DNA of 64,000 bases from Epiperipatus broadwayi (taxonomy: Eukaryota; Onychophora; Udeonychophora; Euonychophora; Peripatidae). Location: assembly GCA_028023455.1 (NCBI GenBank), contig JAQFVV010000022.1, positions 11,859,100 to 11,923,099 on the forward strand, given 5' to 3'. Positions 11,650-24,032 of this stretch are shown one piece after another; the stretch's first letter is position 1, and the number at the start of each line of letters is the position of its first letter. The position numbers and the translations under genes were made by a program. Under the pieces are notes generated by a model, which was not told the origin of the DNA, ran no database searches, and saw nothing but the letters and a program-made list of their open reading frames with translations.

Positions 11650-14400
11650 AATAAGACAAACTTGGATGCTAAATGGTAATCGCGTTGACATAATAGGGTT
11701 AATAACAGTGCCAGGAAAAGTTAATAGACAAATAAAGAATCTAACGTTATATGATATATCTAAGGATTTGAACCCTGTATTAAACATGAATTGGTTCAAG
11801 CCTTTGGGAAGTAGGATTAAAATTATTAAAAAAGTACAACTTGACTCTGGAGAAAGAAATTTCCTCAACTCTTTATAACTAATGTAGCAGAATTGAAGAC
11901 ACGACCAATGGATATAGAGTCGAATGCACAATGCAGTCATCTGTATACTGAGAAAAGTTTCATTTGTTCTCAAGCCTAAAGTGAAAGAAGCTTTAAATGA
12001 ATTAGTTAAGAAAGATATTATTTCACGAATGGAAAAATCCATCTGGGCTACATCCGTAGTTATTAAAAACCTTATGGCAATGTAAGAATATGCAGTGGCT
12101 ATGAGTACCAGTAAATAGGAATATTAACAAAGGAGTTTATAGAGTGTCAAACATTAGAGAGTATTAGCTTCTTTACAGAAAACTTCTCTTTTTACCAAAT
12201 CGGAATTGCAGTTGGCATTTATATCAAACCGTGGTTACTGCTAGAACAGCCAAGTTATCATTAATATACTTTTTGTCACTTCACGCTCTCATTTTCAAAC
12301 ACTTAAGATTTGCCCATACATATACGTTTGGGTCGAAAAGATAGATGGATTCATTCTATCTTTTCCCAAACATTTTATCTTGTGTTTAAAAAAGTGGGAG
12401 TATTCATTTATATAGTGACATCTACAAAACGCATGTGCATTAGCTTATTGGTATTACAGTTTTTAAAAACACCACACTATATAAAATAAATGTCTTGTTT
12501 ATAATGCTTAGTACTTTCTAACGAGAATGGAAGATCTTTTTAAAGGCACAGAAGAAGTTATATTCTATCTTGATGACATTTTAGTAGTCACTGAAAATAA
12601 AAAGGGGTTAAGAAGATGGTTGAATGTTGTATGTGAAAAGATTTATAAAATAAGAGCTAGATTAAATGCCTCTAAAAGTATATGGTCCCAAAGAAATTAA
12701 ATTTCTGAACATATTATAGCAGATAAGGCCAAATACTTCAATTCAGAGAAGGTGAGAATGCATCCAAGCCAAAAACTGGCAGAGAATTACAAGCCTAATT
12801 GGGTCAATTCAATTTTGTTTTAAATCCTCCTGAAAGGAAAATCTCATAAAGTAACTCCTCTTTAACAATTATTAAGAAAGAATAAGAGATGGATGTAAGG
12901 AATTCAACAGGACACAGCTTAGAAAGATTAAAAGCTTGCCGATTTCTAACCAATTGATAGTGCAGTATAGTGATGACCAGAAGTTATTATTACTACAGAT
13001 GTTTCAGACTTTGGAATAAAAGTACTGTAAATTCTCACAAAGTATATAGTGATGAATACTCTATGGCATATACTTCCTGAATACTCTCTGCTGCTGAGAA
13101 AAATTGTGAACAATTAAATAAAGAGGCTTTAGCAATTATATTCATAGTTAAAAAGTTCCACCAATATGAATTACTTTAAAATCGTTATCTACCATCGACC
13201 TCAATTGGGGACTTTAGGAGAGAGTAAACTGATTCTGGACTATGCTAGATTAACATTTTGACTTTTTATGATTTTGAACTATGACAGCTAGAGCATATAA
13301 TCACTCTTTCTAAAACTCTGGATAAAAATATACATGAACCCTTAATTATATAGACATTATGCAATCTAATGCAGTAAAGTGGACAAAAAAGCTCTCTGGA
13401 TATAATTTAGCTATAAAATGAATAAAACAAAGCTGATCAAATAAATGGCCAACTTATGTGATTCAGCAAATTTGTAATGTTTTTTATCTATAGGTAATGA
13501 GTTTATCCTTATGACTGATGAGTGATAGAGCTGCAAAAAGTATTGCCGAGAATTGTTTGCATGGAAGAAATAGCTCCATTGTACTTGTGGTAACCTAATC
13601 TGAATTGTGACATCAAGAAAACGATCAAAATACCAAGTATGTCAATCAATTGTGAGACTATCAGTGAATGGTTACCATGGCAATGGAATCAGAATATGCA
13701 TGACTATTTAATGAAAGTATAATTCCAATCGTTTATAAATGGACAGAATGCAGATAAGTAAAACTACTAACAAAAAGAATGTAATCAAATTATTGAGAAT
13801 ATAATCAAAATGTTGAATGAACTCTTAGTGTTACGCAGTTATCGTGTAATGTCATGGATAATGAGTTTGATTTGGTTCAGTACAGTTGAAAGATTTACTA
13901 GCTAAGAAGGGAATACAGCATTTATTAACAAACCACCGTACCACGCTAAGTCAAACAGACTAGCAAAAAAAGCCATTCAATAACTAAAGTCTATACTGAA
14001 TAAAATGGAATATGTAGATATTCATTAAGCATTAAGTACAGCAATGTTTTATCGGCATGTCACACCGTTCCACAAACCAAAAAACTACTGCAGATACTAC
14101 TGATGAATGTTATTTTAGAACAATTGTCTCTATGTTGATACCAAATAAAATTAGAACAAAGGAAAGTCAAAAAGTGCTAAATTTAAAATAGGAGAAACAC
14201 GGAATATATTGAAAAGAAATGACTTCCTGGATTATAACTAAACAGCTATCTAAGCACTTACTGCGATTGAATTGAAAGATGGCAAAAAGAGAAGATATAT
14301 ATAGACCATTTGAAAATCCATTTATGTGAGCCATTAAAGCTAAGTAAAGAGACAACAGGATCACCCACTCTTGTTGAAGATCATATAAAATAGAGTAAAA
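11650..14400 (+). pseudogene. Gypsy-type LTR retrotransposon pol relic
   Basis: The order of decayed domains is that of Gypsy pol. A protease-like stretch (11663-11876) reads NGNRVDIIGLITV and LTLYDISKDLNPVLNM. An N-terminal RT stretch (about 11970-12080) reads KEALNELVKKDIISRMEKS with WATSVV. The RT catalytic box (about 12525-12700) reads VIFYLDDILVVTENK. An RNase H stretch (about 12985-13190) contains TTDVSDFG and LNKEALAIIF in shifting frames. An integrase-like stretch (about 13840-14030) contains the KGIQHLLTNH type of sequence. Frames change and stops are frequent throughout, so it cannot be expressed. I could not delimit LTRs, a primer-binding site or a target duplication. A clade within Gypsy cannot be named. 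Confidence 0.72.
12325..12475 (+). repeat. Dispersed repeat, shared with 50820-50945
   Basis: Shares tatcttgtgt, agtattcatttata and cgcatgtgcatt.gctta in the same order with 50820-50945. It lies inside the Gypsy relic, interrupting RT homology between its N-terminal and catalytic parts, so it is probably a later insertion. Class unknown. Confidence 0.5.
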
Positions 14401-15350
14401 ATATCAATAAAAAAGTATCTACTGAAATTGAAGGAAATGAAAAGTAAGTTACAGGTTTAAATCTAACAGATCCACTTGTAGATCATGAAGGGCAGATAAT
14501 AGAGGAAAAGAAACCGATATTCCCACAAAGAACGAAACAATGATGACAGCCCATTAATTAAAGGATTATATTTGTAATTGAACTTTACAGTAATATCTGG
14601 AGTAGAGAGGAGATGCTTTTATGTTCTAACTATAGAAAAAAATATGCACTGATAATGTATGCAGATAAATAAACTAGTATAAATGTATGTGCAGATATAA
14701 TTAGTCAGAAATGGAAGAACATTAACCCCAGTCATGTTAGTATGCATGAAACTTAAAATTATGCAAAAAAGAAAATGTAAATTGATATTCTAATTTGTAG
14801 AGAAGCAATAATGTAATTAATTATGCAAATTAAAAAAAGCAAATGAAAAACATCTGTAGTGATCCAGACCGCAGAACAAATGAATCGATAGGCAAATATG
14901 CAATTTAGTATGCAGAATAACTAACAGTGAAGAGTCAACAGAGCTTAAAAGAAGCAGTGAAATAGAATGTAGCATTGTAGTTAATATTATAAAGTACGAT
15001 GCGTGCATAGACTTATATAGAGCAATTTGCCAGTTAACTTAATTGTCCGGTTACTTACGTTTGTAAATTTATGTGTAAAAGAAACCCGCAAGTCGCTAGT
15101 TGAAGTTATTAATACTTTACTGATATTATATTTTACATCCAGAGTAATAAACACTATTTTTGTTAACTTTAAATTTGAGTTTTTATTTTTTAAAAATAAA
15201 TTAAATAACTTTGCAATTGGCTGAGGTGTGTCTGGCCCCTATATACAAACAAAATGTTAATCATCTTTTTGAAAACTTCAGTCTCTACTCTGTCACATTG
15301 AGATGAGCCACAATCCGATATTGTAAGTTGCTTGTTAGTAAAAAAAGATA
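14401..15350. other. AT-rich DNA downstream of the Gypsy relic
   Basis: No gene seen. A 3' LTR would be expected here if the Gypsy element were complete, but I found no matching direct repeat on the 5' side. Confidence 0.4.
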
Positions 15351-15829
15351 GGTACTTGTGTACTATTCCTGAAACCAAGAGAAGATAGGAGGCCTTTTCA
15401 CATACATATCAATACAATGGTAACTTTTTAATGTTGTTATTTTGGCAACCATTTACAAAATTACCAATGCATTGATACCAATGTGGAAAGTCCTCCTATC
15501 TTTTCTACACAATATTTTTTTAAAAAGGACCAAAAAATTAACATTATTTGAGATATACAAGTACTTCAATGAAATCTACACTTATGCAGATGAAGCTTTT
15601 GACATTTAATTCAATCAATTTCAAAAAATGTGTAGAAATAGTTTTTTAAAAACACCAAAACGGGTACACTTTTCGCAAAATGTACAAAGTTATCGGCAGG
15701 TTGACAAGAACATGCAAAAAATGTTTTTATCTATCTTAAAAGCTACATGTTCTTGGCCCCCGAAAATAGATTGAATCAAAAGTACCGAATAAACTCCCAA
15801 ATGTTACTTTACAGACGCATAAAGCAATT

Positions 15830-16300
15830 GTTACATTTTCATTTACCACTGTCAAATTCCCTCCACTCACAGCTTTGACGCCATCCATTTCAGACAAATA
15901 CACTCATGATTATTACTAATCATTTTCGAAACTAGAGATTATCTCTAGCACAGATATAAACTTTAAACCTCAGTTAAAGATTAATATATCTGATTTTTTT
16001 AAATTTACACACATGGAGTTATTCACCTTTCTCTGTCCCATATGTAATACCTTTATTGATATAATAAACACCTCCATATTTCTCCATTCTTTATTAAATT
16101 TATATAAAGATATAATAAAAGACAAATGAACCCCAAGATGCATTTCATGCTGAACCAGCACTCATCAGTTGGCCCAGTTCACTATCTCTCATATATATCT
16201 ATATTATATGCAAAGTATTTATCTAGAGTAAATTGTTACATTTTCATTTACCACTGTCAAACTCCCTCCACTCACAGCTTTGACGCCATCCATTTCAATA
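15830..16300 (+). repeat. 70-bp direct repeat pair
   Basis: Near-identical blocks at about 15827-15895 and 16231-16299. Both begin attgttacattttcattta and contain ccctccactcacagctttga with one base difference. They are separated by about 400 bp that includes a SINE-core fragment, so the pair could bracket a later insertion or be a local duplication. Confidence 0.85.
16125..16210 (-). repeat. SINE core fragment
   Basis: Reads aaccagcactcatcagttgg flanked by catttcatgctg and actatctctcatatatat, the reverse complement of the core seen in the 6.4-8.9 kb composites and at 35 kb. A single fragment in minus orientation. Confidence 0.7.
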
Positions 16301-16616
16301 ACTGCATTATAATTTTATTAAATAGTATTTACAAAAATACATAAAATATACATACATGCTACTTACACTGTATATCAAAAATATTACAAAACGTATTTTT
16401 ATGATTTAAAAAAACAAACAAACAAATAAATCAGACCTATAAATAAATATAAATTATAAAACTTTTATTACCGCTTTTCATGCAGGTGGAAAAAATTGAA
16501 TGGCCAAAATTTTAAGAAAGCTATCATTTTTTTGGAAATACAGAAAACAAATAATTCACAACAATAAACATATATAAGTTGTAAGACTTTTCTTCATGCA
16601 GGTGGAAAAAATTGTT

Positions 16617-16802
16617 TTATATGTCGTTGAGTCTAGATAAAAATGTGTGGGCGTTTATGTGCAAATGACGCCACATAAATTCGGCAAGTGTTTGGTTGAT
16701 GTAAGTACCGCGCTGCTGTTTCTTTCGCCAACCCCATAGTCTTTGACTGGGAATCACAGTTTCTGGATCCACCAAATTATAAGTGTTGCCGCCGCTGTCC
16801 AA
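16617..16802 (-). pseudogene. Merlin transposase C-terminal remnant
   Basis: Sixty-one codons on the minus strand contain NTYNLVDPET, QRLWGW, KKQQRGT and LAEFMWRH, colinear with NHTYNFVDSTTG, VERLWGLVKWRNKKHRGT and LSEFMWRQ of the transposase at 2828-3710. The catalytic Glu of the NVERLW motif is missing (PSQRLW) and the rest of the domain is gone. It lies within the element bounded at 15351 and 18005. Confidence 0.8.
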
Positions 16803-19166
16803 TCTTTAACTGCCATGATCTCTCTGCATACACCACCAAACATACACTGTTGGGAAGAATTCGGCCTTGTTGATTTTTTCTTGGTGAAAAAAAATTTTCT
16901 TCAACTGTCAAATCTAAAGAATGCAAAATAACTGCAATGAAAGTGGATTTTGAAAAAAAAAAAAAGTTTTTTTTGCAACTGACAAATAGGGGTATGTGAC
17001 GAAAATTTCTTGTTTTTCTTCCTTGTTTATTGCAGTTAAAAATACTAGCTAGATTGGCTTAAAGATAATTCTGATATAATGAACGTCCCGATTTGCACCA
17101 CAGATTGAGTCCACAATAACCAAATTCAAGTTTTCTATTCGACCTGCAATATTTGCAGATAGGATTTTTGGGGTCTGTTCTAAATAGTTTTAAAATTCAT
17201 TGGTGTTTCCTAGAGAAGTAATACCCGGATTAATTTTTACTTGGAAAAAAAAAAAAAGCCAAAGTTATCAAATTGTTTAACAAACAGGAAAAGAAAGAAA
17301 AAGAAAAAAAATCTTGTTTTATTATAAAAAATTCTAGTTTAAAAAATTGATACTATAGATGTAAAATAAAAATGAACTTTTTTTTAGGTCTCATAGACTG
17401 CTGAACTTTTTAAGACGTTTTGTAAAAATATTGACGACTTCATCGACTTTTGGGAATTACATGAAAGGCATTTTAATATTTCTCATATTTTCTATGTATA
17501 TTTAAAATCTACTACAAATCAAATTGAAATGAAAAATTTAAAGAATTCAATAAGAATATTAAAGCACATACACCAACATATCAGATGAATTATTATCCTA
17601 CTTCTTAAAATTAGTAAGCCATTATAAAGAGAATCATTTTTTGACACGTTTTTCAATATATATAGCAACAGGGTTTATTTTCTTTCAAATGCAAGATTAC
17701 ACACGTGAAAAAGCCTCCTATCTTTTCTTCGTTGCAGGAATAATGGCCTAGTTTTCGTCAATTGTCAAATATAAAGAAGCCAAAATAACAGCAATCCAAG
17801 TAGATTTTGGGAAAAAAAAGTTTTTGCAACTGACAAATATAAATAAAGCAAAATAACACTAATCTAAGCAGGTTTTGAAAAAGAGAATCATGTTTTCACA
17901 CGTTTTTCAATATACATGCAGAGGTTATTTTCTTTCAATCGCAAGATTACACATGTAAGAATGTCTCCTATCTTCTCTTCATTGCGGGAATAGTACACAA
18001 TTACCAAAAGATTTAATTTGAAGCACATCAGTTAAAAATAGCATGACAGAACAGAAACATCAACATCTCTTCATAGTATTACACAAAGGCATTCATGCAT
18101 TTTGGGGGGTCAATAATGCGATGAGGAAATATTATTTTTATATTTATTTGTTTATAAAATTGCCCATTCTCTTCCTTAGACTGTTTTAATCTAAAATGTT
18201 TTAAATTTTAAACAGATGTTCCTGTTTGTATAGTTTTTTTTAAATATACATATACAATTCTAAAATTACTTTTCTATTAATTTGTATATATATATATTAT
18301 AAAATTAAACAATTTTCAAAATTATATTCACTCTAGTTTTTATGTGTGTTGATTTTATAAAATTACACATTATACACCTTCAATAAGTTCTTTTAACTTT
18401 TTTAAACAATTACACTTCCAAATTTAAAAACATTCACGTTAGTTTGTATGGCTTTTTTTTAAATGAAATTATGCATTAAATTTTAGAATTATGTTGCATG
18501 TTAGTTTGCATTGCTTTTTAAAAATAATAATGTGCATTACATGTTAAAATTAGGTTCATATTATTATGACTATAAAATGTTGTCAGTACAGTACTTAGTT
18601 TTGAAACGGTTAATGTTCTCTATTAATATCTTCATTATGGCTTTGGTAGCTCTACCTAGTTTGTAATACGTGCATCTGTTAGTAAACTGTCTATAGAGAA
18701 AGAACTAAATAAATTCTTCATGCTGGTATAGTAATTTCTCAATAAAGTGATCCGATAAATATCTTTCAAAAGTTTACTTAATTTCATACATGTATACATA
18801 TGTGTGTGTATTAATTGACTGTTGCATTGTTGAGCGAAATAGTCGAGCAAAAAATGAAGTTTACGGCGCATCTTTTTGGCCCTGCTTATATATGAGATGT
18901 ATTTTGTAGAATGTTTACTGGAAGAAAATATATTTAATGATTGATAGAGGCTACAAAATATATACAATCAAGCAAATTTTCATATTTATAAACACCATCT
19001 CAAAATCATTAATTTTATATCGTGTGTGTAAATTATTAAGAATTTTAGGCTTCTATCTCTCTTTCAAGTACTTCACATGCTTTTAATTTTATGTATCGTG
19101 TGTGTATTAACGTAATGTATTTGCTAATATGTAAGATTCTCATGTAAACTTTATATTATATGTCAA

Positions 19167-19330
19167 GCGTTGGTGGCCGAGTGGTCAGCACAGCTGCCTT
19201 ACAAGCAGTTACCCCGGATTAGCGGGTTCGCTTCCGTTAGTGGCCATATGTCAAGCGGTGGCCGAGTGGTCAGCACAGCCGCCTTACAAGCAGTTGTCCC
19301 GGGTTAGCGGGTTCGCTTCCCGGTTGATGC
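19167..19330 (+). repeat. tRNA-derived SINE, tandem dimer (Val-UAC-like)
   Basis: Two tRNA-like bodies, 19167-19245 and 19255-19330, each have an A-box-like ggtggccgagtgg and a B-box-like gggttcgcttcc. Each is preceded by atatgtcaagcg, giving an 88-bp repeat period. The anticodon-loop position reads cttacaa, i.e. anticodon TAC. An extra gggttagcgggttcg in the variable/T-arm region prevents a clean cloverleaf, so these are tRNA-derived retroelements rather than functional tRNAs. The second copy ends in tttgacacatg and an A run, a tail shared with the 33.8-kb copy. Confidence 0.75.
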
Positions 19331-19964
19331 TTTGACACATGAAAAAAAAACTTCATATTATATTCTGTTTCTATTATTATGTGCAGATTTTAATTTTTTT
19401 ATATTAAAAAAAAGTTTTGAAATAAAATTAATAGTAATTAATATTAAAAAATAAATTTGTTTAAAATAATAAGCCTTATTATTTAGGTAAAAGTTGATGT
19501 GTTCTAACATTTCATCTTACATAAAGCTATACGTTTGCATAAAAAAGTCATTGTATTTTTGTAGTAAATTCAATAAATGTTTCAATTTTACATTTTAGAA
19601 TATTTTATGCTTTAGGTCATTATCTGAATTCAATATTAATGATGTAAAAGACCTATTATAGTTTAAGACTTTAGCTGAGATAATGAGATGTTAATATCAA
19701 TGTGTAAAAAGTAACAAGAAGTGGAAAACGATTATCAGTGACATTTAAATCTTAAGATAAGCTGTCATAAAACTTTATTGGTTAAATATTTTCTCTTGTG
19801 TATAACTTACAGGTATTAATTATAATAGTATAATAAGCATAAGCATCATTGGACAGGAATATTTGTCCAAAAATTATTTCTGTAAGTACTGTATTTAAAA
19901 TATTCAGAAAAATTATATATGAATTAGTTTAAATCTGGAAGCTTTAGTCAGCTTCAAATTAACT

Positions 19965-20614
19965 GATGGATGCGATGAACTATGGCTTCTCCTTTATCAA
20001 TTTCAGGAATCTCTCAACCACTATGCCCAGAAAAATGTTAGCCACCTTCCATTCCTTTTCCATTGCCACTCTACGTTTTTTCCATATTCTTCTATATTCT
20101 ACTCTATCCCTTTTCCACAACATCATCTTTGACCACTCTATGTTTTTATAGCTGGATTCCCCTTATCTTTTTCCCAAACCCAACATAAAAACCAAAAATC
20201 CACTTTCTGTACAATCACTTTAAATTTACTTTCCACAACTTCATTATTTGTACCCTTTCTGCTTGTAAGCATTTACATTCAATTAGCAGATGCCTCATAA
20301 TTTCCATGCCTTCCTTACATACTTTGCAAACTACATCATGCACATTCTATATTTATATTTATATTCCCTTATTACTAACGATCCCATTTAAGCCTTAAGC
20401 AGTAAACTACTGTCATTGCTATTATTGTAAATAACTCACATCCAATTTTCTTTTACTTCTATATATATTTAAACCTTTTTTACTCTCCATACTAGTTCTC
20501 GATATCTCCAACTCCCTATTTTTATTAATGCATCTATTCTTCTATCCCATTCATTGCCACTATAACATTCAACAATCCTCCTAACACAATCATCCCACCT
20601 TTTGTCCAAAGTAT
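19965..20614 (-). pseudogene. LINE copy A, 3' part (C-terminal zinc-finger region)
   Basis: Colinear with the 3' part of LINE copy B (41812-42480) on the minus strand, including the cysteine-rich tail region (compare CKLCKEGIEN and ECKCL in copy C). It is cut off exactly at 20614 by the inverted-repeat element 20615-24032 and resumes at 24037. Many stops. Confidence 0.85.
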
Positions 20615-21074
20615 TGTAATGATATATAAATATGTCGTTACATTAATTTAAAATAAAAACTTAATAAAAGTTCGCAAATAAAAGTAAAAAACTAAACGCT
20701 AAAATTAAAATATTGTTAAACGTATATATTCGCACAGATGCTAAACTTTAAAAATATTTTTTTCATAAACAAAAAAAAAAAAAGTATTTGAACGTATTTT
20801 TTTAATAAAAAAATACAAGATTGAAATATAAAAATATTTTAATAAAAAAATAACGTAAGTTAAAATAAAAACAGGTATTAATTAATTCCTGTAATCTATA
20901 AATGGAAATGATTGTTTATTAATTATCTAAAAGCTGTTTAATTAAAAAGTCAGATGAAAAGTTAGATAAGAGAAGAAAGAGATTTTAGCTTGACCAATGG
21001 AAGCAAATAAAGGCCCGGACCATAACGAAAAAACAGAACAGTGACGTTTTTGTTCATGGAATCCATAGGAGGAC

Positions 21075-21108
21075 TATAAAAAGAAAAAATATTGAGTTCC
21101 AGTCAGTT
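21075..21108 (+). promoter_or_regulatory. Core promoter in the left arm (TATA box and initiator)
   Basis: TATAAAAA at 21075-21082 is followed by the initiator-like TCAGTT at 21103-21108. The A of the initiator is 30 bp downstream of the first T of the TATA box, the usual animal spacing. It would drive transcription inward from the left end. The right arm carries the same promoter in opposite orientation (TATA near 23565), so both ends would transcribe toward the centre. Confidence 0.7.
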
Positions 21109-21216
21109 TTTTCGGACTTGATTTGATGAGAACGGTAGGACGCACTTGCCGTTCTCTCTCATTTTTTTTTTGTTTGTTTTAAAAAAAAAATAAAATGAAA
21201 AGACTGTGATACAAGA

Positions 21217-21303
21217 ATGGAACCAGCTAATGCTACCTCCAGAACATTATCTTCCAATGGAGACGTCGCGGGAATTAAAAACAGGAACCTGGACTCTTCT
21301 ACT
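21217..21303 (+). CDS. Possible first coding exon in the left arm, 29 codons
   Basis: ATG at 21217 opens MEPANATSRTLSS and ends at a codon boundary immediately before GTAAGC, a good splice donor at 21304. It lies about 110 bp downstream of the predicted start site. An upstream ATG at 21195 gives only four codons before a stop. The peptide is hydrophilic, rich in Ser, Asn and Thr, and unlike anything I recognise. No acceptor or second exon could be assigned in the centre, so the product is unknown. In a retained autonomous relative this exon would presumably lead into the mobility protein. Confidence 0.4.
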
Positions 21304-22691
21304 GTAAGCTATATTGACATGAACTCTAAATTTAAAAATAACTAAGAACTTTCGTTCAAGCTTATGAATTTCTATCTGACTTTTAAGTTTAAAATCAATT
21401 AATAATGTTTAATTTTATATGTTTTCCGATTGATAAAAATCATTTCCATTTTTTTTTCTCTCTTATTGTATAAATTATTTGTTGTTTAAATTTTAAATGA
21501 TGAAATTTAGGTTGGGTATAGACGTTGCATAGATTCGTTAGCGGTTGATAATGTTGTGGTTTTCACATTCGATTAGAATATATGTCAACGATATCACTGC
21601 AAGGATCTTATGATGAATGCTAATGGGATTTGTATATTCCCTATGCAAGTGACGTTTATCGAGGACTTTGTATTTTGATCGGTTGTGTTGAATTTGGAAT
21701 GTTTTTGACCATGGAATCTGTGCAGCTGATTTGTACTCAACATTTTAAAACAAATTTTATAAAATGCATTTGTGCGAACGTATTTAAATGTTAAATTTAA
21801 GTCGGGCGTGAATGGCTATATAGATTTGTAAAGTTATATTAGGGGAGGGTAATCTTAGGTTATTTGTGTCATTGTTGAATTGGGTCAATGGATTGGATAT
21901 ATTTGTGTAATTAGTAGATATAGTATGAGTTTCGCTACGTGCAGAATCGCTGAATACACCGCACCAACCCTTTGCCTATGGATGGGATTGTAAGTCGGCA
22001 AAAAGGATCACGGTCCCTTCCTATGGAGTTTTTATTTTATTGTTCTTCTTGCTATACAGACGTCATATTCCTATATTGGACAAGAGTCAATGTTTTCTCT
22101 AACTATACTGTTCAGATTTCCATTCCTGACAGTATAGTATATTTGTGCTGTTGTATTTTGATGCTACATTGAATACATAAATGTATCAGATGGATTGATG
22201 CCAGTTTGACTGCGAATTTTAGCCTAAGGTTAAATAGGGATAGAATGTTTTATTTTCAAATGCAAATCTATGTAGTCTATTCATACTTGACCATCTAAAT
22301 AAAATATTAAACTCATTGAAATTTATGTAAATGTACAATTAAAGAGTAATCTAAAAATCTAAAAAAATGTTAAACCTATTCCTTGAATTTAGAATGATTT
22401 ATATGTGCGTAAATAAATATTTTTTATGTGTTAATTTCTGGCAGTGGCTTTTATTCTCTTATATTTAAGATATAAAATTTATATTTTTATCTCTGCGTCT
22501 CCACTGAGCTAGTGACTTGGGCTAACAATCGGAATACTTCAATAAAGTGGAATCTTAACAGCGCGTATCTGCCTACTCTATAAATTTTTCTAGGCTCAAA
22601 TGCCTAGATGGTGCCCTGGTAGTTGCAGATATTGTTTTTGCGGTTAGATTCGATCTTCACTTTCATTTCAATCGTTATAATTGGCCCCACG

Positions 22692-24032
22692 GTATTCAGC
22701 GATTCTGCACGTAGCGAAACTCATACTACATCTACTAATTACATAAATATATCCAATCCATTGACCCAATTCAACAACGACACAAATAACCTAAGATTAC
22801 TCTCCCCTAATATAACTTTACAAATCTATATAGCCATTCGCGCCCGACTTAAATTTAACATTTAAATACATTCGCACAAATGCATTTTATAAAATTTGTT
22901 TTAAAATGTTGAGTACAGATCAGCTGCACAGATTCCACGGTCAAAAACATTCCAAATTCAACACAACCGATCAAAATACAAAGTCCTCGATAAACGTCAC
23001 TTGCATAGGGAATATACAAATCCCATTAGCATTCATCGTAAGATGCTTGCAGTGATATTGTTGACATATATTCTAATCGAATGTGAAAACCACAACATTA
23101 TCAACCGCTAACGAATCTATGCAACGTCTATACCCAACCTAAATTTCATCATTTAAAATTTAAACAACAAATAATTTATACAATAAGAGAGAAAAAAAAT
23201 GGAAATGATTTTTATCAATCGGAAAACATATAAAATTAAACATTATTAATTGATTTTAAACTTAAAAGTCAGATAGAAATTCATAAGCTTGAACAAAAGT
23301 TCTTAGTTATTTTTAAATTTAGAGTTCATGTCAATATAGCTTACAGTAGAAGAGTCCAGGTTCCTGTTTTTAATTCCCGCGACGTCTATTGGAAGATAAT
23401 GTTCTGGAGGTAGCATTAGCTGGTTCCATTCTTTTATCACAGTCTTTTCATTTTATATATTTTTTAAAACAAACAAAAAAAAATGAGAGAGAACGGCAAG
23501 TGTGTCCTACCGTTCTCATCAAATCAAGTCCGAAAAAACTGACTGGAACTCAATATTTTTTCTTTTTATAGTCCTTCTATGGATTCCATGAACAAAAACG
23601 TCACTGTTCTGTTTTTTCGTTATGGTCCGGGCCTTTATTTGCTTCCATTGGTCAAGCTAAAATCTCTTTCTTCTCTTATCTAACTTTTCATCTGACTTTT
23701 TAATTAAACAGCTTTTAGATAATTAATAAACAATCATTTCCATTTATAGATTACAGGAATTAATTAATACCTGTTTTTATTTTAACTTACGTTATTTTTT
23801 TATTAAAATATTTTTATATTTCAATCTTGTATTTTTTTATTTAAAAAAATACGTTCAAATACTTTTTTTTTTGTTTGTTTATGAAAAAAATATTTTTAAA
23901 GTTTAGCATCTGTGCGAATGTATATACGTTTAACAAACGTTTTAATTTTAGCGTTTAGTTTTTTACTTTTATTTGCGAACTTTTAAGTTTTTATTTTAAA
24001 TTAATGTAACGACATATTTATATATCGTTACA
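22692..24032 (-). repeat. Right inverted arm
   Basis: Reverse complement of 20615-21957 with scattered substitutions and small indels. It includes the promoter and exon in minus orientation. Confidence 0.93.
23345..23429 (-). pseudogene. Right-arm copy of the first exon, frameshifted
   Basis: Counterpart of 21217-21303. Two bases are missing relative to the left arm (ccaatagacg instead of ccaatggagacg), which shifts the frame into an early stop. The splice donor gtaagc is kept. If the exon is real, only the left-arm version could be translated. Confidence 0.5.

Larger units (their letters stand above)
15351..18005 (-). mobile_element. Second Merlin-type element, decayed, with target duplication
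   Basis: Inverted ends of about 55 bp: the left begins ggtacttgtgtactattcct (15351), and the right, read inward, begins ggtaattgtgtactattccc (18005). Both continue into agagaagataggag. Flanks are aaaagata on the left and aaaagatt on the right, seven of eight matching, which suits the 8-9 bp duplication of Merlin elements. A Merlin transposase remnant lies inside at 16617-16802. The interior is patched: a hairpin at 15375-15510, a second right-end-like copy at 17700-17755, and a direct duplication (about 17623-17745 against 17880-17995). The ends differ from those of the first Merlin element. Confidence 0.72.
20615..21957 (+). repeat. Left inverted arm
   Basis: Pairs with 22692-24032. It carries, in inward order, an A/T-rich outer region, a core promoter (21075-21108), a short coding exon (21217-21303) with splice donor, and an inner region ending at gcagaatcgctgaatac. 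Confidence 0.93.
20615..24032. mobile_element. 3.4-kb long-inverted-repeat element nested in LINE copy A
   Basis: Two arms of about 1342 bp, nearly identical, flank a 734-bp centre. The termini are TGTAATGATATAT and, inverted, TGTAACGATATAT, so the element starts TGT and ends ACA. Flanking tetranucleotides are gtat at 20611-20614 and gtat at 24033-24036. The uninterrupted LINE copy B reads acaagtatactgat at this site, which confirms both the boundaries and a 4-bp duplication. No transposase or integrase is visible in the centre, so it is probably a non-autonomous derivative. TGT...ACA ends with a 4-bp duplication are known for Ginger-type DNA transposons and for LTR elements, but arms this long and inverted fit neither neatly. 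Class left open. Confidence 0.93.

Noticed and set aside
11548-12042. Minus-strand 164-codon open frame
   Set aside because: Antisense to Gypsy protease/RT text on the plus strand, which has recognisable motifs.
18656-18967. Minus-strand 103-codon open frame
   Set aside because: The colinear duplicate at 45.9-46.3 kb does not preserve the frame, so it is not under coding constraint.
19167-19330. Functional tRNA-Val genes
   Set aside because: Extra bases in the variable/T-arm region, imperfect anticodon stem, tandem arrangement and shared retroposon tail argue for SINE copies.
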